A stretch of 64,000 bases of DNA. It comes from Gambelia wislizenii (taxonomy: Eukaryota > Chordata > Lepidosauria > Squamata > Crotaphytidae). The translations under genes and the position numbers were made by a program. The notes beneath the pieces were generated by a model, which saw only the letters and a program-made list of their open reading frames with translations, was not told the DNA's origin and did not search any database. The DNA is taken from positions 70,153,001-70,217,000 of the forward strand of contig JAUMIR010000004.1 of assembly GCA_030847615.1 (NCBI GenBank). Reading direction: 5' to 3'. This document shows positions 34,263 through 45,512 of the stretch, in pieces; position 1 is the stretch's first letter; each line of letters begins with the position of its first letter.

Positions 34263-34525
34263 GTAGCAGCACTAACTGATACAGATCCAGTGGATATAAT
34301 TTTGGCCCCTGCTTGTCCAGTGATAATGTATTCTTTTCAGTTTGTGCAACCTGAAGAGGTGGTCAGGATTCTTATATGGATGAGATCTGTGTGTATGTGT
34401 GTTAGAGCCTTGTACTTCCTGGCTTACTAAAAAAGTCAGAGGGGGACTGGTTGAGTGGGTAGAGGATGTGGTCAATACTTTGCTAAAGCAAGACAAAGTT
34501 TCAGCTTGCCTGAAGAAGACAGTTT
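34263..34525 (+). mobile_element. L2 LINE, continuation after the RTE-like insertion
   Basis: CTAACTGATACAGATCCAGT continues the L2 linker (compare GTAGTTGATACAGTTCCAGT at 328), then TTGGCCCCTGCTTGTCCAGT and GAGGGGGACTGGTTGAGTGG. Ends at CTTGCCTGAAGAAGACAG. Confidence 0.78.
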
Positions 34526-34529
34526 ATCT

Positions 34530-34587
34530 ATTTGTTTATTTATACCTCACCCGTCAGCCAAAAAGGTTCCCAGAGCATTTTACAAAT
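34530..34587 (-). repeat. LINE-type 3' tail fragment
   Basis: TTTATTTATACCTCACCCGT and TTCCCAGAGCATTTTACAAA, similar to 54555-54640. Confidence 0.45.
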
Positions 34588-35238
34588 TGTTAATGAATTG
34601 GATGACGGAATAGAGGGCATGCTTATCAAGTTTGCAGATGACACCAAATTAGGAGGGATAGCTAATACCCCAGAGGACAGGATCAGAATTCAAAATGTCC
34701 TTAACAAATTAGAAAGCTGGGCCAAAACTAACAAAATGATTTTCAACAGGGTGAAATGTAGGATACTACATTTGGGCAGTAAAAATGAAATGCACAGATA
34801 TAGGATGGGGTACACATGGCTTGAGGGCAGTACATGAGAAAGGGATCTAGGAGTCTTAGTGGACCACAAGCTGAATGTGAGTTGGTAGTGTGATGCGGCA
34901 GCTAAAAAATGTCAATGCGAATCAATAGGGGTATAGTGTTTAGATCGAGGGAAGTAATAGTGCCACTCTATTCTGCTTTGGTCAGACATCACCTGGAATA
35001 TTGTCTCAGGTTCTGGGTACCAGAATTCAAGAAGGATATTGACAAACTGGAACATGTCCAGAGGAGGGCAACCAAAATTGTAAAAAGCCTGAAAGCTATG
35101 CCTAAGTGGCTTAGGGAGCTGGGTATGTTTATCCTGGAGAAGAGAAGGTCAAGAGGTGACATGATAGCCATGTTTAAATATTTGAAGGGATGTCATACGG
35201 AGTGTGGAGAAAGCTTGTTTTCTGTGGCTCCAGAGACT
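34588..35238 (+). mobile_element. CR1 LINE fragment
   Basis: Plus-strand CR1 polymerase: NELDDGIEGMLIKFADDTKL at 34592-34651 (FADD), FNRVKCRILHLGSKNEMHRY, then [20 protein letters not shown] and [12 protein letters not shown] in the frame at 34909. A frameshift separates the two frames. Ends at GCTCCAGAGACTG, where a Harbinger-like element begins. Confidence 0.87.
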
Positions 35239-35240
35239 GA

Positions 35241-35745
35241 GGAGATTTTCACATGGGCTATATATCCCGTGGCAGGAACAGAACAGGGTCAGGAAAGGTT
35301 TTCGCTTTCGGATAACGTCCACCCTGTTCTGTTCCTACATTGTGCCTGTTCTGTTTTCTCCCCATGATACGTGATATAGTATTCACAGGGAGAAGTTGTT
35401 AATAAGTACCCGGATCCATTTCTGTTATGGAAACACGGGTGTACGAATCGGATCCCATCCCTGTTCTGGAATGACAGGGACGGGGGAGGAACTCCGTGGC
35501 AGGCACTTCCTGCCACAATCTGGACAGCCAGGTAAGTGCCACCCTTCCCACCACCCTTCCTGGGTTACTTGCATTTAATTTTTTTTTTAATTTTTATTAT
35601 TTCTTTTGACAGCTGGGGGACATTTAATTTGAATTTCCCTCCTGTTCATTCTCTCCCGAGAAAAAGTGGGAGTTCCCCAGGCTGGTCGTAAAAGCAGCAT
35701 TACGACAGCTGCATTTACGGCCGGCTTGGCAAGGAGGGAAGCCCT
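35241..35745. mobile_element. Harbinger-like element, one end only
   Basis: Starts GGAGATTTTCACATGGGC. The interior (CATCCCTGTTCTGGAATGAC, AGGTAAGTGCCACCCTTCCC) matches 21136-21761 in reverse. The second terminus is missing, and the copy breaks into a GC-rich tandem block. Confidence 0.65.
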
Positions 35746-35749
35746 GGAG

Positions 35750-35970
35750 CCCGCTTAGGAAGGCCGGGAAGAGGCAGGGCAGCCTCCCACCCACCTGCCT
35801 GCTGCCTTCCCCGGCCTTCCTAAGGGGGCTCCGGGGTTTCAAAGCCCCAGAGTCTGCTCAGGAAGGCCGAGGAGAGGCAGGGCAGCCTCCCTCCCGCCCA
35901 TCCGCTGCCTTCCCTGGCTTTCCTAAGAGGACTCTGGAGGCCCCGTCGCCACTTTCAGGAGGCCGGGGGG
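35750..35970. repeat. GC-rich tandem duplication
   Basis: Two units of about 100 bp (GAGGCAGGGCAGCCTCCCAC and GAGGCAGGGCAGCCTCCCTC). Within each, GGAAGGCCGGG-type sequence faces CCCCGGCCTTCC, so each unit can fold. Confidence 0.75.
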
Positions 35971-35984
35971 GGCTGTTATTATTC

Positions 35985-36052
35985 GCAGATTTTTCACATT
36001 CACAGGGATCTTCGGAACCTAACCCCCATTAATGTGAATGGACGACTGTACA
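35985..36052. mobile_element. Tigger-like terminal fragment
   Basis: CACATTCACAGGGATCTTCG, GAACCTAACCCCCATTAATG and GTGAATGGACGACTGTA: an end of the Tigger-like family. Confidence 0.5.
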
Positions 36053-36299
36053 TTTTGATTATTCAGTTGTCACATGAGTTGTGACAACTCATTAATTATT
36101 ATTAAACAATTAATAATATTGTTGATTAAACAATAAATATCGCAAAAAAATGTTTTTTGCTCAAAGTGACACACTACCCGAGTTATGCTCAGTTTTTTGG
36201 AGACATTTGACACACCAAGCTCACAAGGTTGCCCATCACTGGTGTATGGCCACCCTGGCAGCCATGAAATCATAGTGCTATAAGTGTGTCATGTAAAAG

Positions 36300-36485
36300 G
36301 ACCCTTCTTTTCAAAAAGGTAGCTTTGTTGCAGCAAAATACTGCAACAAGGAGACTTGTGGTATCTCAAAGACTAGCAGGTTTTCTTTGGCATACACTTT
36401 TGTGGATAGCAGCTCACTTTATTAGATCCATATAATCTGATGAAGTAGTCTGCAGTCCGCAAAAGCTGATAGGCTTTAAGGTGCT
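36300..36485 (-). repeat. Old dispersed amniote-type repeat
   Basis: ACAAGGAGACTTGTGGTATC, AGACTAGCAGG and CTGATGAAGTAGTCTGCAGT then CCGCAAAAGCTGATAGG. Resembles a repeat common in reptiles whose class I do not recall with certainty. Others: 56455-56620, 57735-57885, 59465-59620. Confidence 0.5.
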
Positions 36486-36499
36486 ACAAAGCAGTCTTG

Positions 36500-36982
36500 G
36501 GGGTTGTCTAAATGGTGAAAATATCTCTCATGGAATACAAGGGGAAGACATCCAGTTTAAATGGGATCCCGCAACGTGTCGAGGTATTGTGAAGGAGGGA
36601 GGTAAAAAAGGGCAAAAACCACAAGAAAAAAGCCTTCATGGCTTTTCCCGACTCAAACAAAAACAAAAACAAAAACAAAAACAAAAAAAAACACCGGCAG
36701 TCCCATCCTTAAGGTAGTGTGACCGTGATTGGCTGGAGTAGCATGGGAACAGGGATTGCTGACAGGGCAAGTGCCCACAACTGCCATTTCTCCCCCCTCC
36801 AGCCATCGGCGATGGGGAAGGGAGGTGAGTTGCTGTTATTGCCGCCCAGCAAGTTGCAGCATTATATTTGTGAGAACTCCCCACCTTCCTGGGTCTCCAC
36901 CATTAAAATAAGTCGCAGATGCTGCAACTTGCTCTTACTGCCGGGCACTATGGGGTTATTTTGGGCTCATGTAGATGAGCTC
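36500..36982 (-). mobile_element. Harbinger-like miniature element with TTG duplication
   Basis: Starts GGGGTTGTCTAAATGGTGAA and ends CATGTAGATGAGCTC, an imperfect inverted match. TTG flanks at 36497-36499 and 36983-36985. Contains tgattgg at 36726-36732 and a (CAAAAA)n run at 36655-36690. Related: 39572, 42545, 49818. Confidence 0.65.
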
Positions 36983-36985
36983 TTG

Positions 36986-37528
36986 GTTATCCTTTAGTGC
37001 CAAAGGGTTGATATGCAAAAATAACTTCCAAACACATATTTAGGTAACTGGCTCAGTGTTCTACATTTTTGTAGTTGCAGAATGAACACCCAACAATCTT
37101 CACCGTCTTGATTGGTAGTGTCTGCATTTTCCTACTGCCTACAAATAAGGCAGAAGACCAATATTAAGCACTCTTTAATTTTTTATAACTCTTTGCCCAG
37201 TTCTCCTTTTTGTAGAAAAATGCCTGAGCTGAGGGTACATTTCCTGTTTAGAATACAAAGCGAGATTAGCCCAAGAGTCCTGATGCCTGCTGTGACTGTG
37301 TGTCAAGAGCCCTGCTGCTGAAGTGCTGTGGGATTCTTAAAATAGTGTATGATGTGCATGTTTTCTAAGGTCTTATGGTGAAGAGCAATTCTGAGCATAT
37401 GTCATTAACAGACTTCCCAGTATTTACTAAAAACAAAGGGGGTGGGGGAAATCCAGGGTGTGTGCCAACTAGGATATTGTACTCTCTCTGTCTTGTGGAC
37501 AAATGTTATTAATGGAGGCATTGCCTAA
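36986..37528. other. Unassigned DNA
   Basis: No gene or element that I can support. Confidence 0.3.
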
Positions 37529-38126
37529 AGACTTTATAAGACAGTCTAGCTTAAAGCGTTCTTTTGCTAGCTTAAAGCGTTCTTTTGCTAGCATAAAAAA
37601 ATCAATTTTTATGCCAGTGTTCTCAATTTTTATGCCAGCAAGAGAACACTCCCTCCCCCGCCCCGCAGTTACCTTGCTTTCCCAGCAAAAGCAGCCTTAA
37701 CAATGAAAGAGGAAGTGAACGGAATATCGTGAGACTTCATTGTGTGTGATTTTTTTAAAAAAAACAAACAAAAGTAATGCTAAAAAAGTGACACAAAGCA
37801 AAAAAACACACTTTAAAACTTTCAAGTAACCCGAGGAGAGTCATAAAAAGTTCATCGCTTACCTGGATGTCACAATTGCACCCAGAAGTATTCGCGCCGG
37901 ACCAGCCATTGTCAGGGTAAGTACAGTAAAAAAAAAGGATGCGAGGTTTCACTATGCCAGCCAAAAATTGGCAGGGGTGATCAATTGACAGCTTCCACCA
38001 TCAATTTAAAAGTATGGGTTTTTAAGGGGACCTAACTATGAAAGGGTGACATTGTGTGGTATGTGTTCCCTTCCATGGTTATGTAGCATCGTTATGATGC
38101 CTTATTCTGTGCGTCTGATAAAGTCC
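37529..38126 (-). mobile_element. Harbinger-like element of the GGACTTTATC family, TAA duplication
   Basis: Termini AGACTTTATAAGACAG and (reverse) GGACTTTATCAGACGCACAG. TAA at 37526-37528 and 38127-38129. Internal matches to 61297-61882 (TTTTTATGCCAGC, AGTGAACGGAATATCGTGAG). A local direct duplication (AGCTTAAAGCGTTCTTTTGC) lies near its left end. Confidence 0.78.
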
Positions 38127-38149
38127 TAAGTGTATGATGATTACCCGGA

Positions 38150-38378
38150 GACCTGTTACACTATACAATTATAGCACTATGATTCCACTTTAACTGCCAT
38201 GGCAACATCTTATAAAATCCTGGGATTTGCAGTTTAGGGCAGGGTAGTCAGAATTCTCAGCCAGGGAGCTCTAGCACCTCATTACACTACAAGCCCCAGA
38301 ATTCCATAAGATGTTGCCATGGTATTTAAAGTTGAATCATAATGTTGTAATTGTGTAATGTGAAAGGGCCCCAGGTCC
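38150..38378. repeat. Palindromic hAT-like miniature element
   Basis: Left arm TATAGCACTATGATTCCACT, TTAACTGCCATGGCAACATC and right arm GATGTTGCCATGGTATTTAA, AGTTGAATCATAATG are inverted. The ends ACCTGTTACACTATACAATT and GTGTAATGTGAAAGGGCCCC also pair. No frame. Confidence 0.7.
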
Positions 38379-38511
38379 TGATAGGAGGTGGAAAAACATT
38401 TCTCTGCATAAGTGCAATATCCTACACAGTCATTCAGGGCAACCCCACTAAGACCACACTCCCAGAACACAGATGGCACTATGTCCCAAACCCTGTTTGT
38501 TTTCTGAAAAT

Positions 38512-38760
38512 ACAGTCAGACCTCCATATCCGTGGAACCAGTTATCTGTGGGACATAAACTAGGGACACATACCATAGAGTTGTGCTGGAAAATGTCTAG
38601 AGAGGCATCCTCTCTAGGCATCTAAGTCCTCCAATGCAACTTTATGGTATGTTTTTACCAGAAAGCCTTTGTTTTAATAGGGTTTGCTGTTATGTGTGGT
38701 TTCTGGTATCTGCTGTAAATCTGGGAACTGAATCCCTGTGGATACGGGAGTCCAACTCTG
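38512..38760. mobile_element. Tigger-like miniature element with internal hairpin
   Basis: Starts CAGTCAGACCTCCATATCCG and ends CCCTGTGGATACGGGAGTCC. The internal hairpin CATAGAGTTGTGCTGGAAAA..CCAATGCAACTTTATGGTAT spans about 38574-38653. Confidence 0.7.
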
Positions 38761-39571
38761 TTTCTTGATAGGGTGACCTCTAACTAGACAGAGTGAGGCA
38801 GCTGCTTCAAAGCAAGTGATCTGAGGTATCATGAAAGGGGATCAAATACAGTAATGATGATGGCCGTGGTAGTGATTATTACGTTTTTACTGCCTAAGGA
38901 GTTCTGTCAGGAGATAATTTGACTAGACTAGAATATTATGTTGACTTTGGGAGGAGGCACACCATCTTCTGTTCTGATTCAAACAGCAAAATCTCAGGCT
39001 GGCTCTGTCTCCTGGTCTCTACAAGCTTTTTTTAAAAAATGTATTCCCCCCACCCCCCGTAGGAGTGACCAGAGGCTTATAGGACAAAGTCTTGCATCAG
39101 GAGAGGGAACTTAAAGTCCTGCCCAGGTAGAACTTGCCCTGTCACCTCCTCACCTCCCTATAAATCCTTCTGTATCATGCCCAGACACAGAAATTTAGTG
39201 GACAGTGTGGGGTGGCAGAGAAGTATTTTGCTATTTCCCTATAGTCAGATGCACAATAATGATGTCATCCGCTGGAGTCTTTGTAGGACTGCTGGGAGGT
39301 GCTGGAAGATGTCTTCATTCTAGTATGTCTGGCTATTCTCATAACCCACTCTCTGGAGTTAGAAGATTCAGATGAAGAAGAGGAGGCATATTGCTAGGAA
39401 TCTGCAGCTCCTGAATCCGGTGGTCTCTCTGAGTCAGAGGAGCTGGGAGTAGAGGCAAAGGGAAGGCCTGCTCCTCAGCAGAAGGTTGCAGATACTGGAG
39501 ACCCATTGCCATCATTCATTGAGTAACAGAGACAAAGAGAGATTGCATCATTCCCAGCAGTTGTTAAATGT
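38761..39571. other. Unassigned DNA
   Basis: Nothing supported. A C-rich run near 39047 is the only low-complexity feature. Confidence 0.3.
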
Positions 39572-40170
39572 GGGGTTGTCTAAATGTTCAAAATAATCCT
39601 CATAGAATTTGCTGAGAAATTGCTCTGTCTCAATGGAAATCCACATTGATGCAGCATATTCAGGACAGGGGGAGCTGAAAACTCCAAAAACTGCACCCAG
39701 AGAGCTTTTGTGGCTTTTCTCTGAATTTTAAAAAAGCTTCGTAGGGGATGTGTATGTCTACTCATTAAGATAGTCGCATTCGCATTGCTACGCTTTTCCA
39801 TAGGAGAGGCAACACAAGCTGATTGGCTGGATGAGCATGTGGGTGGGGCTTGCAAACAGGGCAAGTGACTGCTGCTGCCATGTTGAATTTTCGGCTTAGC
39901 AAGCGATTAGTAAGGTGATAAAATGGCAATCTTTTCCTTTCTTTCCTCTTTTTTTCCTTTTGTAAATGTGAAAGATTGCTTGTACACACCATGGTAAACT
40001 CTTTTAAAAAAAGTTTGGTGGCGGCAGATTTAAAAGTGCAAGTAATTCACTTGTGGCTGCCATCTTGGCTAGGGGGCATGCACAGTTTATGGGGGCTGTA
40101 AAACCATTAAGACAGTTTGCAACTGCTGTGAATTGCTACTACTGCAGAGCAATCCATTCCTCCACTCCAC
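39572..40170 (-). mobile_element. Harbinger-like miniature element
   Basis: Starts GGGGTTGTCTAAATGTTCAA. It shares CAACTGCTGTGAATTGCTAC with the reverse of the 42545 element (GGCAATTCGCAGCAGCTGCT). tgattgg at 39820-39826. The far end is not clear. Confidence 0.6.
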
Positions 40171-40407
40171 CTAATTAGGCACCTGTTGTCTTGAAACAGC
40201 TGCCCATAAATCAATCAGCCATTTTCTGACAGCTTTGTTGCTTTCTACTCCTTCTTGATGACTCGCAGGACTCTTTGGTGTTAGTGCTTTCCTGCCCTTG
40301 GACTGGCTATGATTTATGACTGTTTTATTTTTTGCTAACTTTGATTATCTGGACTACTGGCTTGCTGAACAACTTTTGGACTTTTTTTCCTTGGGTTTTT
40401 TATGGGC

Positions 40408-40592
40408 TGTGAGGCCGTGTTCTGGAATAGTTTCTTTCTGATGTTTCACCTGCATCTGTGGCTGGCATCCTCAGAGAATCTGTGGCTGGCATCCTCAGAG
40501 AATCTGTGGCTGGCATCCTCATTCTCTGAGGATGCCAGCCACAGATGCAGGCAAAACGTCAGAAAGAAGCTATTCCAGAATATGGCCTCACA
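40408..40592. repeat. Inverted repeat with three tandem units in one arm
   Basis: GGCCGTGTTCTGGAATAGTT, TCTTTCTGATG and CTGCATCTGTGGCTGGCATC face GATGCCAGCCACAGATGCAG, CGTCAGAAAGAAGCTATTCC and AGAATATGGCC. The 28-bp unit around TGTGGCTGGCATCCTCAGAG occurs three times in the left arm and once in the right. Parent element not identified. Confidence 0.8.
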
Positions 40593-42389
40593 GTCCGGAA
40601 AAAAAACCAAGGAAAATCTATGGATGCCAGCCATGAAAGCCTTTGACTTCATAACTTCTGGACTGGCTGACAAACTTCTATTGCTTCTCCCTTCATCCTG
40701 CTGGATACCCTGTGGTTCACTTGGACTGAACTAATTCTTCTACAACTCTTACACTCCAACTACCTGGTTTCTGAGTCACTTGCTGCCTGGCGTATAGAAC
40801 AGCTATAGGGACATAGCTGGTTGCTCTGCTGCCCCTGCCCTGAATTCTCCACCTGTTACTAAATGGCTGTATTGGGAGCACTCAGCATGAAACAGATGGG
40901 GGTCATTGAACAAGGATATATTGAATATCCTGATTTCACAATGACAAAAAAAAAGATACAGTATAGAAAAAACATACATCAGTGTTACCCAGGAGCATGC
41001 CCCTAAAACGATGTCAGCCACACAAAACAAGAAACTGGCCAGTGATTTTCTAGTATAAAACTAGTGATTGCCAGAGATACTAAGGCTGAACGTGAAATCA
41101 TATGATTAGGCTTATTTTTCTGCAACATGACAACTTGAAGAATATTTAGGGCTGAATTAGGCAAAACATTGGGAATGTGTAATTAGATCTCCCATCTCTT
41201 TACATTTTTGTAAAAGAACAACAAAACAAAGCCTTTAACCCCACACTCCCAATTTAGATCAGGATTGCAGTATTGTGGAAGGAGTTGGCTTTTTCCATCT
41301 GCCATGCTGTTTTTCTAATAAAAATAACCTCCCTCCCTCCTGAAGCTGCTACTTGCTCCAGATACACATAACATTTTCCACTGCCTACTAGGAACTGACA
41401 GTGGCTTAGCAGAGCTGTTCTTCCTCTTGCTGTTTTGTTTTATTGCCATAGCTGAGAGAAAGAACGATCATGTCCTGATGGCTTGGTTAACTACAAAATG
41501 TGTGGGTATGTCAGTTTTAGATAACGGGAGAAATCTGTGAAGTCATCTAATCAGGTAGGGACAACTGATGTGACAGTTAACCTTCTTCTTCCTTGACTTC
41601 TTAGTGCAACTTAAAATAACTGTATTCTTTCCAACCACAAAAGTGTAGATGAAATGGAATAATTATGACACGATCTATATCTTATGCTAAATATCTGAAA
41701 GTTGATACATAGGCAACTCCAGATTGGGGCCCCAGTATATTGTTCCTTGATGCAGAAAACTTGGTCCAGGCTGAGTGTGGCAGTCAGTAGCCATGATCCA
41801 GTGCATAGTTGTATAGAATGATCCAATGTAGTGCTTCGTAAAGTTGAGTTCAGTTCCATTTGTATGTAATAATAAATAGGGCTGTGGCTAGAGTCTCTGG
41901 TCATGCTTCTTGCAGGTTTCTGGGAGTTGTGGTCCAAAAAGTAAGTTTTCTAAGCACTGGCTATAATTGATGGGTCTGAATCAAATAGATAAAATATCTG
42001 TCAGACCACTGTAATGATTTAGAATGTGTGACTTCATTGGGTTGCTTTTGTGTTGGGTGGAGAAACTTTGAGGGGCAGGGACTGGATTCTTCCCCTTCAA
42101 GTTATTTGCAGGCTAGATGATCCAGGGGAGGGGGGTAAGGCCATGACCCTGATGGTAGGGGCAGATCACACCTCTTCATGTTGTTAGGCCTCTGCCTCAA
42201 GCACTGTCTGGAAGTCCCCTAAGGGGAGCTTTGCCTGGGAAAAGGCCACACAGAGCAAAACCAGCTCCTTGGCTGAGGGGCCAATGGAAGAGAGTTGGTC
42301 CAGCTGGTGCCTCACTTGTGGTGGCTTTGCATCGCCTTCATCTCTGCTGCATGAACAAGGTGGAGAAGTTGAAGAGATTCAATCAGCAC
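40593..42389. other. Unassigned DNA
   Basis: No gene or element supported. Frames on both strands are short and unrecognisable. Confidence 0.3.
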
Positions 42390-42541
42390 TGTGGTTGTCA
42401 TGTGCCTTCAAATTCACTGACATAAGATGAACCCATCATAGGGTTTTATTGGAAAGATTTATTCTTAGGAGGTTTGCTATTGCTTTTCTCTTAGGCTGAG
42501 GGAGTGCGACTTGCCCAAGGTTATCCAGTGGCTGAGCAGGA
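42390..42541 (-). mobile_element. Sauria SINE, tail and body
   Basis: GTTGTCATGTGCCTTCAAAT, GAACCCATCATAGGGTTTTA, GGGAGTGCGACTTGCCCAAG, then GCTGAGCAGGAA. The head is missing here and appears at 43181-43217. Confidence 0.8.
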
Positions 42542-42544
42542 ATT

Positions 42545-43180
42545 TTCTATATGAGGCAATTGTCTATATGAGGCAAAAAAAATAAATAAATGTTGATTGC
42601 TCTGCAGTAATGGCAATTCGCAGCAGCTGCTATTTGTCTTAATGGTGTTTTTGGCAGATCACAGGCACGTGAAGCTATCCATGTTTGCTGTGCAAACAGG
42701 CATACCTGCGAATCAAGATGGTGGCTGCAAGTTAATTATTTGCATTTTTACTTACCTCGATTTGCCATCACTGGACAGTCTTTTTTAAAAAAAACATATC
42801 CAAGGTGAGAAAGAGTGATTTTCTCCTTTAACAAAAAAGCAAACAAAAAAGCCATTTATCGTCTTAGCACTCACTAAGGTGAAAATCCAACATGGTGGCT
42901 CTGGGTGCTTGTCTTGGTAGCAAGTTCTGCCCCCCGTGCACATCTGACCAATCAGCTTTCAACTTCTGTTTATATCGGGAAAGTGAATCAAATTGAATCA
43001 CTTGTCCCAACAAGCAGGAATGCGCAATCCCCCTGCTGTTTTTTTAAAAAACCTGCACAGTATATAGCAGATTTGCCCCCCACTCCTTCCCAATACATCA
43101 AAATGATGTGGGATGCCATTTAGACAGATCATAGTCTCCTTGCATTCTGTGAGGAGTATTTCTGCCATTTAGACAACCCC
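42545..43180 (+). mobile_element. Harbinger-like element inserted in a Sauria SINE
   Basis: The right end CCATTTAGACAACCCC is the reverse of the start of the 36500 and 39572 elements. The left end is TTGTCTATATGAGGCAA, preceded by a 17-bp direct repeat (TCTATATGAGGCAA at 42546 and 42563). ccaatca at 42948-42954. Interior TTTTAAAAAACCTGCACAG. Confidence 0.68.
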
Positions 43181-43217
43181 CTAGTCCAACGTTCAAACCA
43201 TTACACCATGTCAGCTG
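43181..43217 (-). mobile_element. Sauria SINE, tRNA-like head remainder
   Basis: CTAGTCCAACGTTCAAACCA and TTACACCATGTCAGCTGTA complete the reverse head of the SINE broken at 42541. Confidence 0.75.
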
Positions 43218-43464
43218 TAAGGAGACAGCTAAGTCCTGAGTTAGTCGTTTTTGTGTATATGTGTGTATTTCAGCAAAACCTTGGGTTTCCTCAAGTGTGC
43301 CTTTGCTCCATGGGCTCCTGTTTTGGCTCCAGTTAGGTTGGCACTCAACAACTGGGTTGGCTATCAGAGTGATGGCTATTTTCAGTAGAAAGTAGAAGTT
43401 GGGCAAAGCTAATGAACAGCTTGTGGACTACCTTTAGGATCTTATTTTAGCTGATCTAGTAATA

Positions 43465-43860
43465 CAGTTGGCCCTCCTACTTTCATGGGGATTAGGAGTA
43501 CAAGACCCCCATGAAAGTTGAAAAACTGCAAATATAAATAAAAATCATGAATTCCATTTTTTTAAACCTGAGAGAACACTTCTCTAGGAATCCCTAGGTC
43601 CTCCAGTATGACTCTATGGTAAACGTCTGGTGGATATTGACCTCAGAATTATGTTGGAGGACCTACAGATGTCTAGAGGAGTATTCTCTCTAGGAATCTC
43701 TAGGTCCTCCACTGTGACTCGATGGTCCACTTTCAGTGGAAGTGGACCATATAACCACACTGGAAGACCTATAAATGCCTAGAGAGAACATATTAATCAA
43801 ATCCATGAATCATCAAATTGGCAAATGCTTAACCCACAAATGTGCAGGGAGCACTAATTT
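43465..43860. mobile_element. Tigger-like miniature element with duplicated internal hairpins
   Basis: Starts CAGTTGGCCCTCCTACTTTC. Two hairpin-type blocks (TCTCTAGGAATCCCTAGGTC, CTCCAGTATGACTCTATGGT; TCTCTAGGAATCTCTAGGTC, CTCCACTGTGACTCGATGGT). The far end GTGCAGGGAGCACTAATT is degenerate. Confidence 0.6.
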
Positions 43861-45404
43861 AAAAGCAAGATGATTAATCATTAATAGAGGCTCTTTAAGT
43901 TGTAATCTTGACACATTCTGATTCCCATTCTGTTGCTGACTCTTGTCACTCTTGTGAGGATGACCTCGTGTTAGTCGCTATTGCAGGTGGGCACTTTTAG
44001 CCTAGGCTGATTGAAAAATACAAACTCTATCTGGAATTCAGAGCATAGCAGAAGCAGCTAACATTACCATTTATCCAGCTACCTTCCTCAAACACTAAAT
44101 AAATGATGTTTCCTGGCTAGAAATCTCTCCACACAGGTTCTGAACTCTTATTATTCTTACAAATATAAATAGAATCCAGCTCTGTTCGCTTGCAGTGAGA
44201 GCTGGAAACCATGTGGAGTTTGTACAGGAAACAGTGCTGGATTTTTATTTTATTTTATTTTATTTTATTGCAAACGTCAGTTGCCTCAGAGAGCCATGCC
44301 AATGGATTCGTTCCTATTGGTTCGTGTGACTACAAGTGCAGATGTTTCACATGCTTTTCCCCATGCAGCATGGGTTCCGGTCTGCAAGCAGTTTGGACTG
44401 AACAGCTGTCCAGTGTGGAAAACAAGGTGGCATTTGTGCCATTTCTCCAAAATAAAATGAAAAGTGTGAAGGACAAGATGCTAGGGAAGGGGAGAAGGCA
44501 ATGATACGTGGCATTCTTAATTGTACCTTATGATGTAGACACATTTGGCTTATTTCCTGGCCCAGTCATGAGCTAATATAAATGGCCCTAGCTCCATTGA
44601 CTTGTATATCTGCAAATGCTTGTCTAATTGGAGAACAGATGTTTCCGACCTCTCCATGTGGGCTTCTGTTTATGAGGACTTGCACAAACATCTATTTGGT
44701 CACACAGATGTTCATGGAAAGGTCACATTCATGTATGGATAAAGGATTGAAACAAACTCACACTATGTGAACATCTACATGAATCAAAGTGTGAAATTAA
44801 TTTTCAGGCAAATATGCATGGAGCTGGAAAAAAAACCTATTTATCATTTGCAACTGGCATATGGATGGCAGAAAACATGGATTCAACTGTGTAAGGCCTC
44901 TGTGTAGTAGCTGCCTGGCTCATTAAAAGCTTAACTTGAGCCCTCCATAAGTTATGAAAGCAGAACATGGCTGACATAAAATCTGATTGGTCTCCATAGA
45001 ATAACCTCAGCCAAGATTAATTACTGATAATACAAATATTATAAGCTGAGTAGTTTCCTGGTCCCTGTTCACTGAGACATTCCTTTCTTAGTTCCTCCTG
45101 GTGCATTTATTACTCTCTTCTCTTGTCTCTTCTTCAGGTCAGTACTAGAAGCTGTTTCCCTGCCAGTGGCTCAATAGTAGAGAGCTAAGTGGTTGATACA
45201 GAATAGTAACTGAAGATTCAACCAGCCATACCAACCTTTGAATTAAGAAGATGAAGAGTGTTAGAAGAAGAAATTGCTATGTGCAGAGCACCCTGGCATA
45301 CAAGATGAGTCCACTAGAAGCTGTTGAACAGGTTGCTCCCTTGAAGATCTTTGGTGCACACAATGTTCATGTCCTTGAGCTGGTACATTATTTTAAGGAA
45401 GTAA
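43861..45404. other. Unassigned DNA with a (TTTTA)n run
   Basis: (TTTTA)n lies at 44237-44269. A 97-codon frame over it (44211-44504) has a hydrophobic N-terminus created by that run and is not supported as a gene. Confidence 0.4.
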
Positions 45405-45512
45405 TACTATATTTTGGAGGAAGGAACCACCTCTGAGTATTCCTTGCTTACAAAAACCTTCTGAAATTTATGGGGTTGCCATAAGTCAACAGGAGACTTG
45501 AAGGCACCCACC
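45405..45512 (+). mobile_element. 5S-Sauria type SINE, tail only
   Basis: GGAACCACCTCTGAGTATTC, CTTGCTTACAAAAACCTTCT, GGGGTTGCCATAAGTCAACA and GGAGACTTGAAGGCACCCAC: plus-strand tail, 5S-like head lost. Confidence 0.8.

Noticed and set aside
44211..44504. 97-codon frame with a signal-peptide-like start
   Set aside because: The hydrophobic segment is the translation of a (TTTTA)n run. No domain, no splice context.
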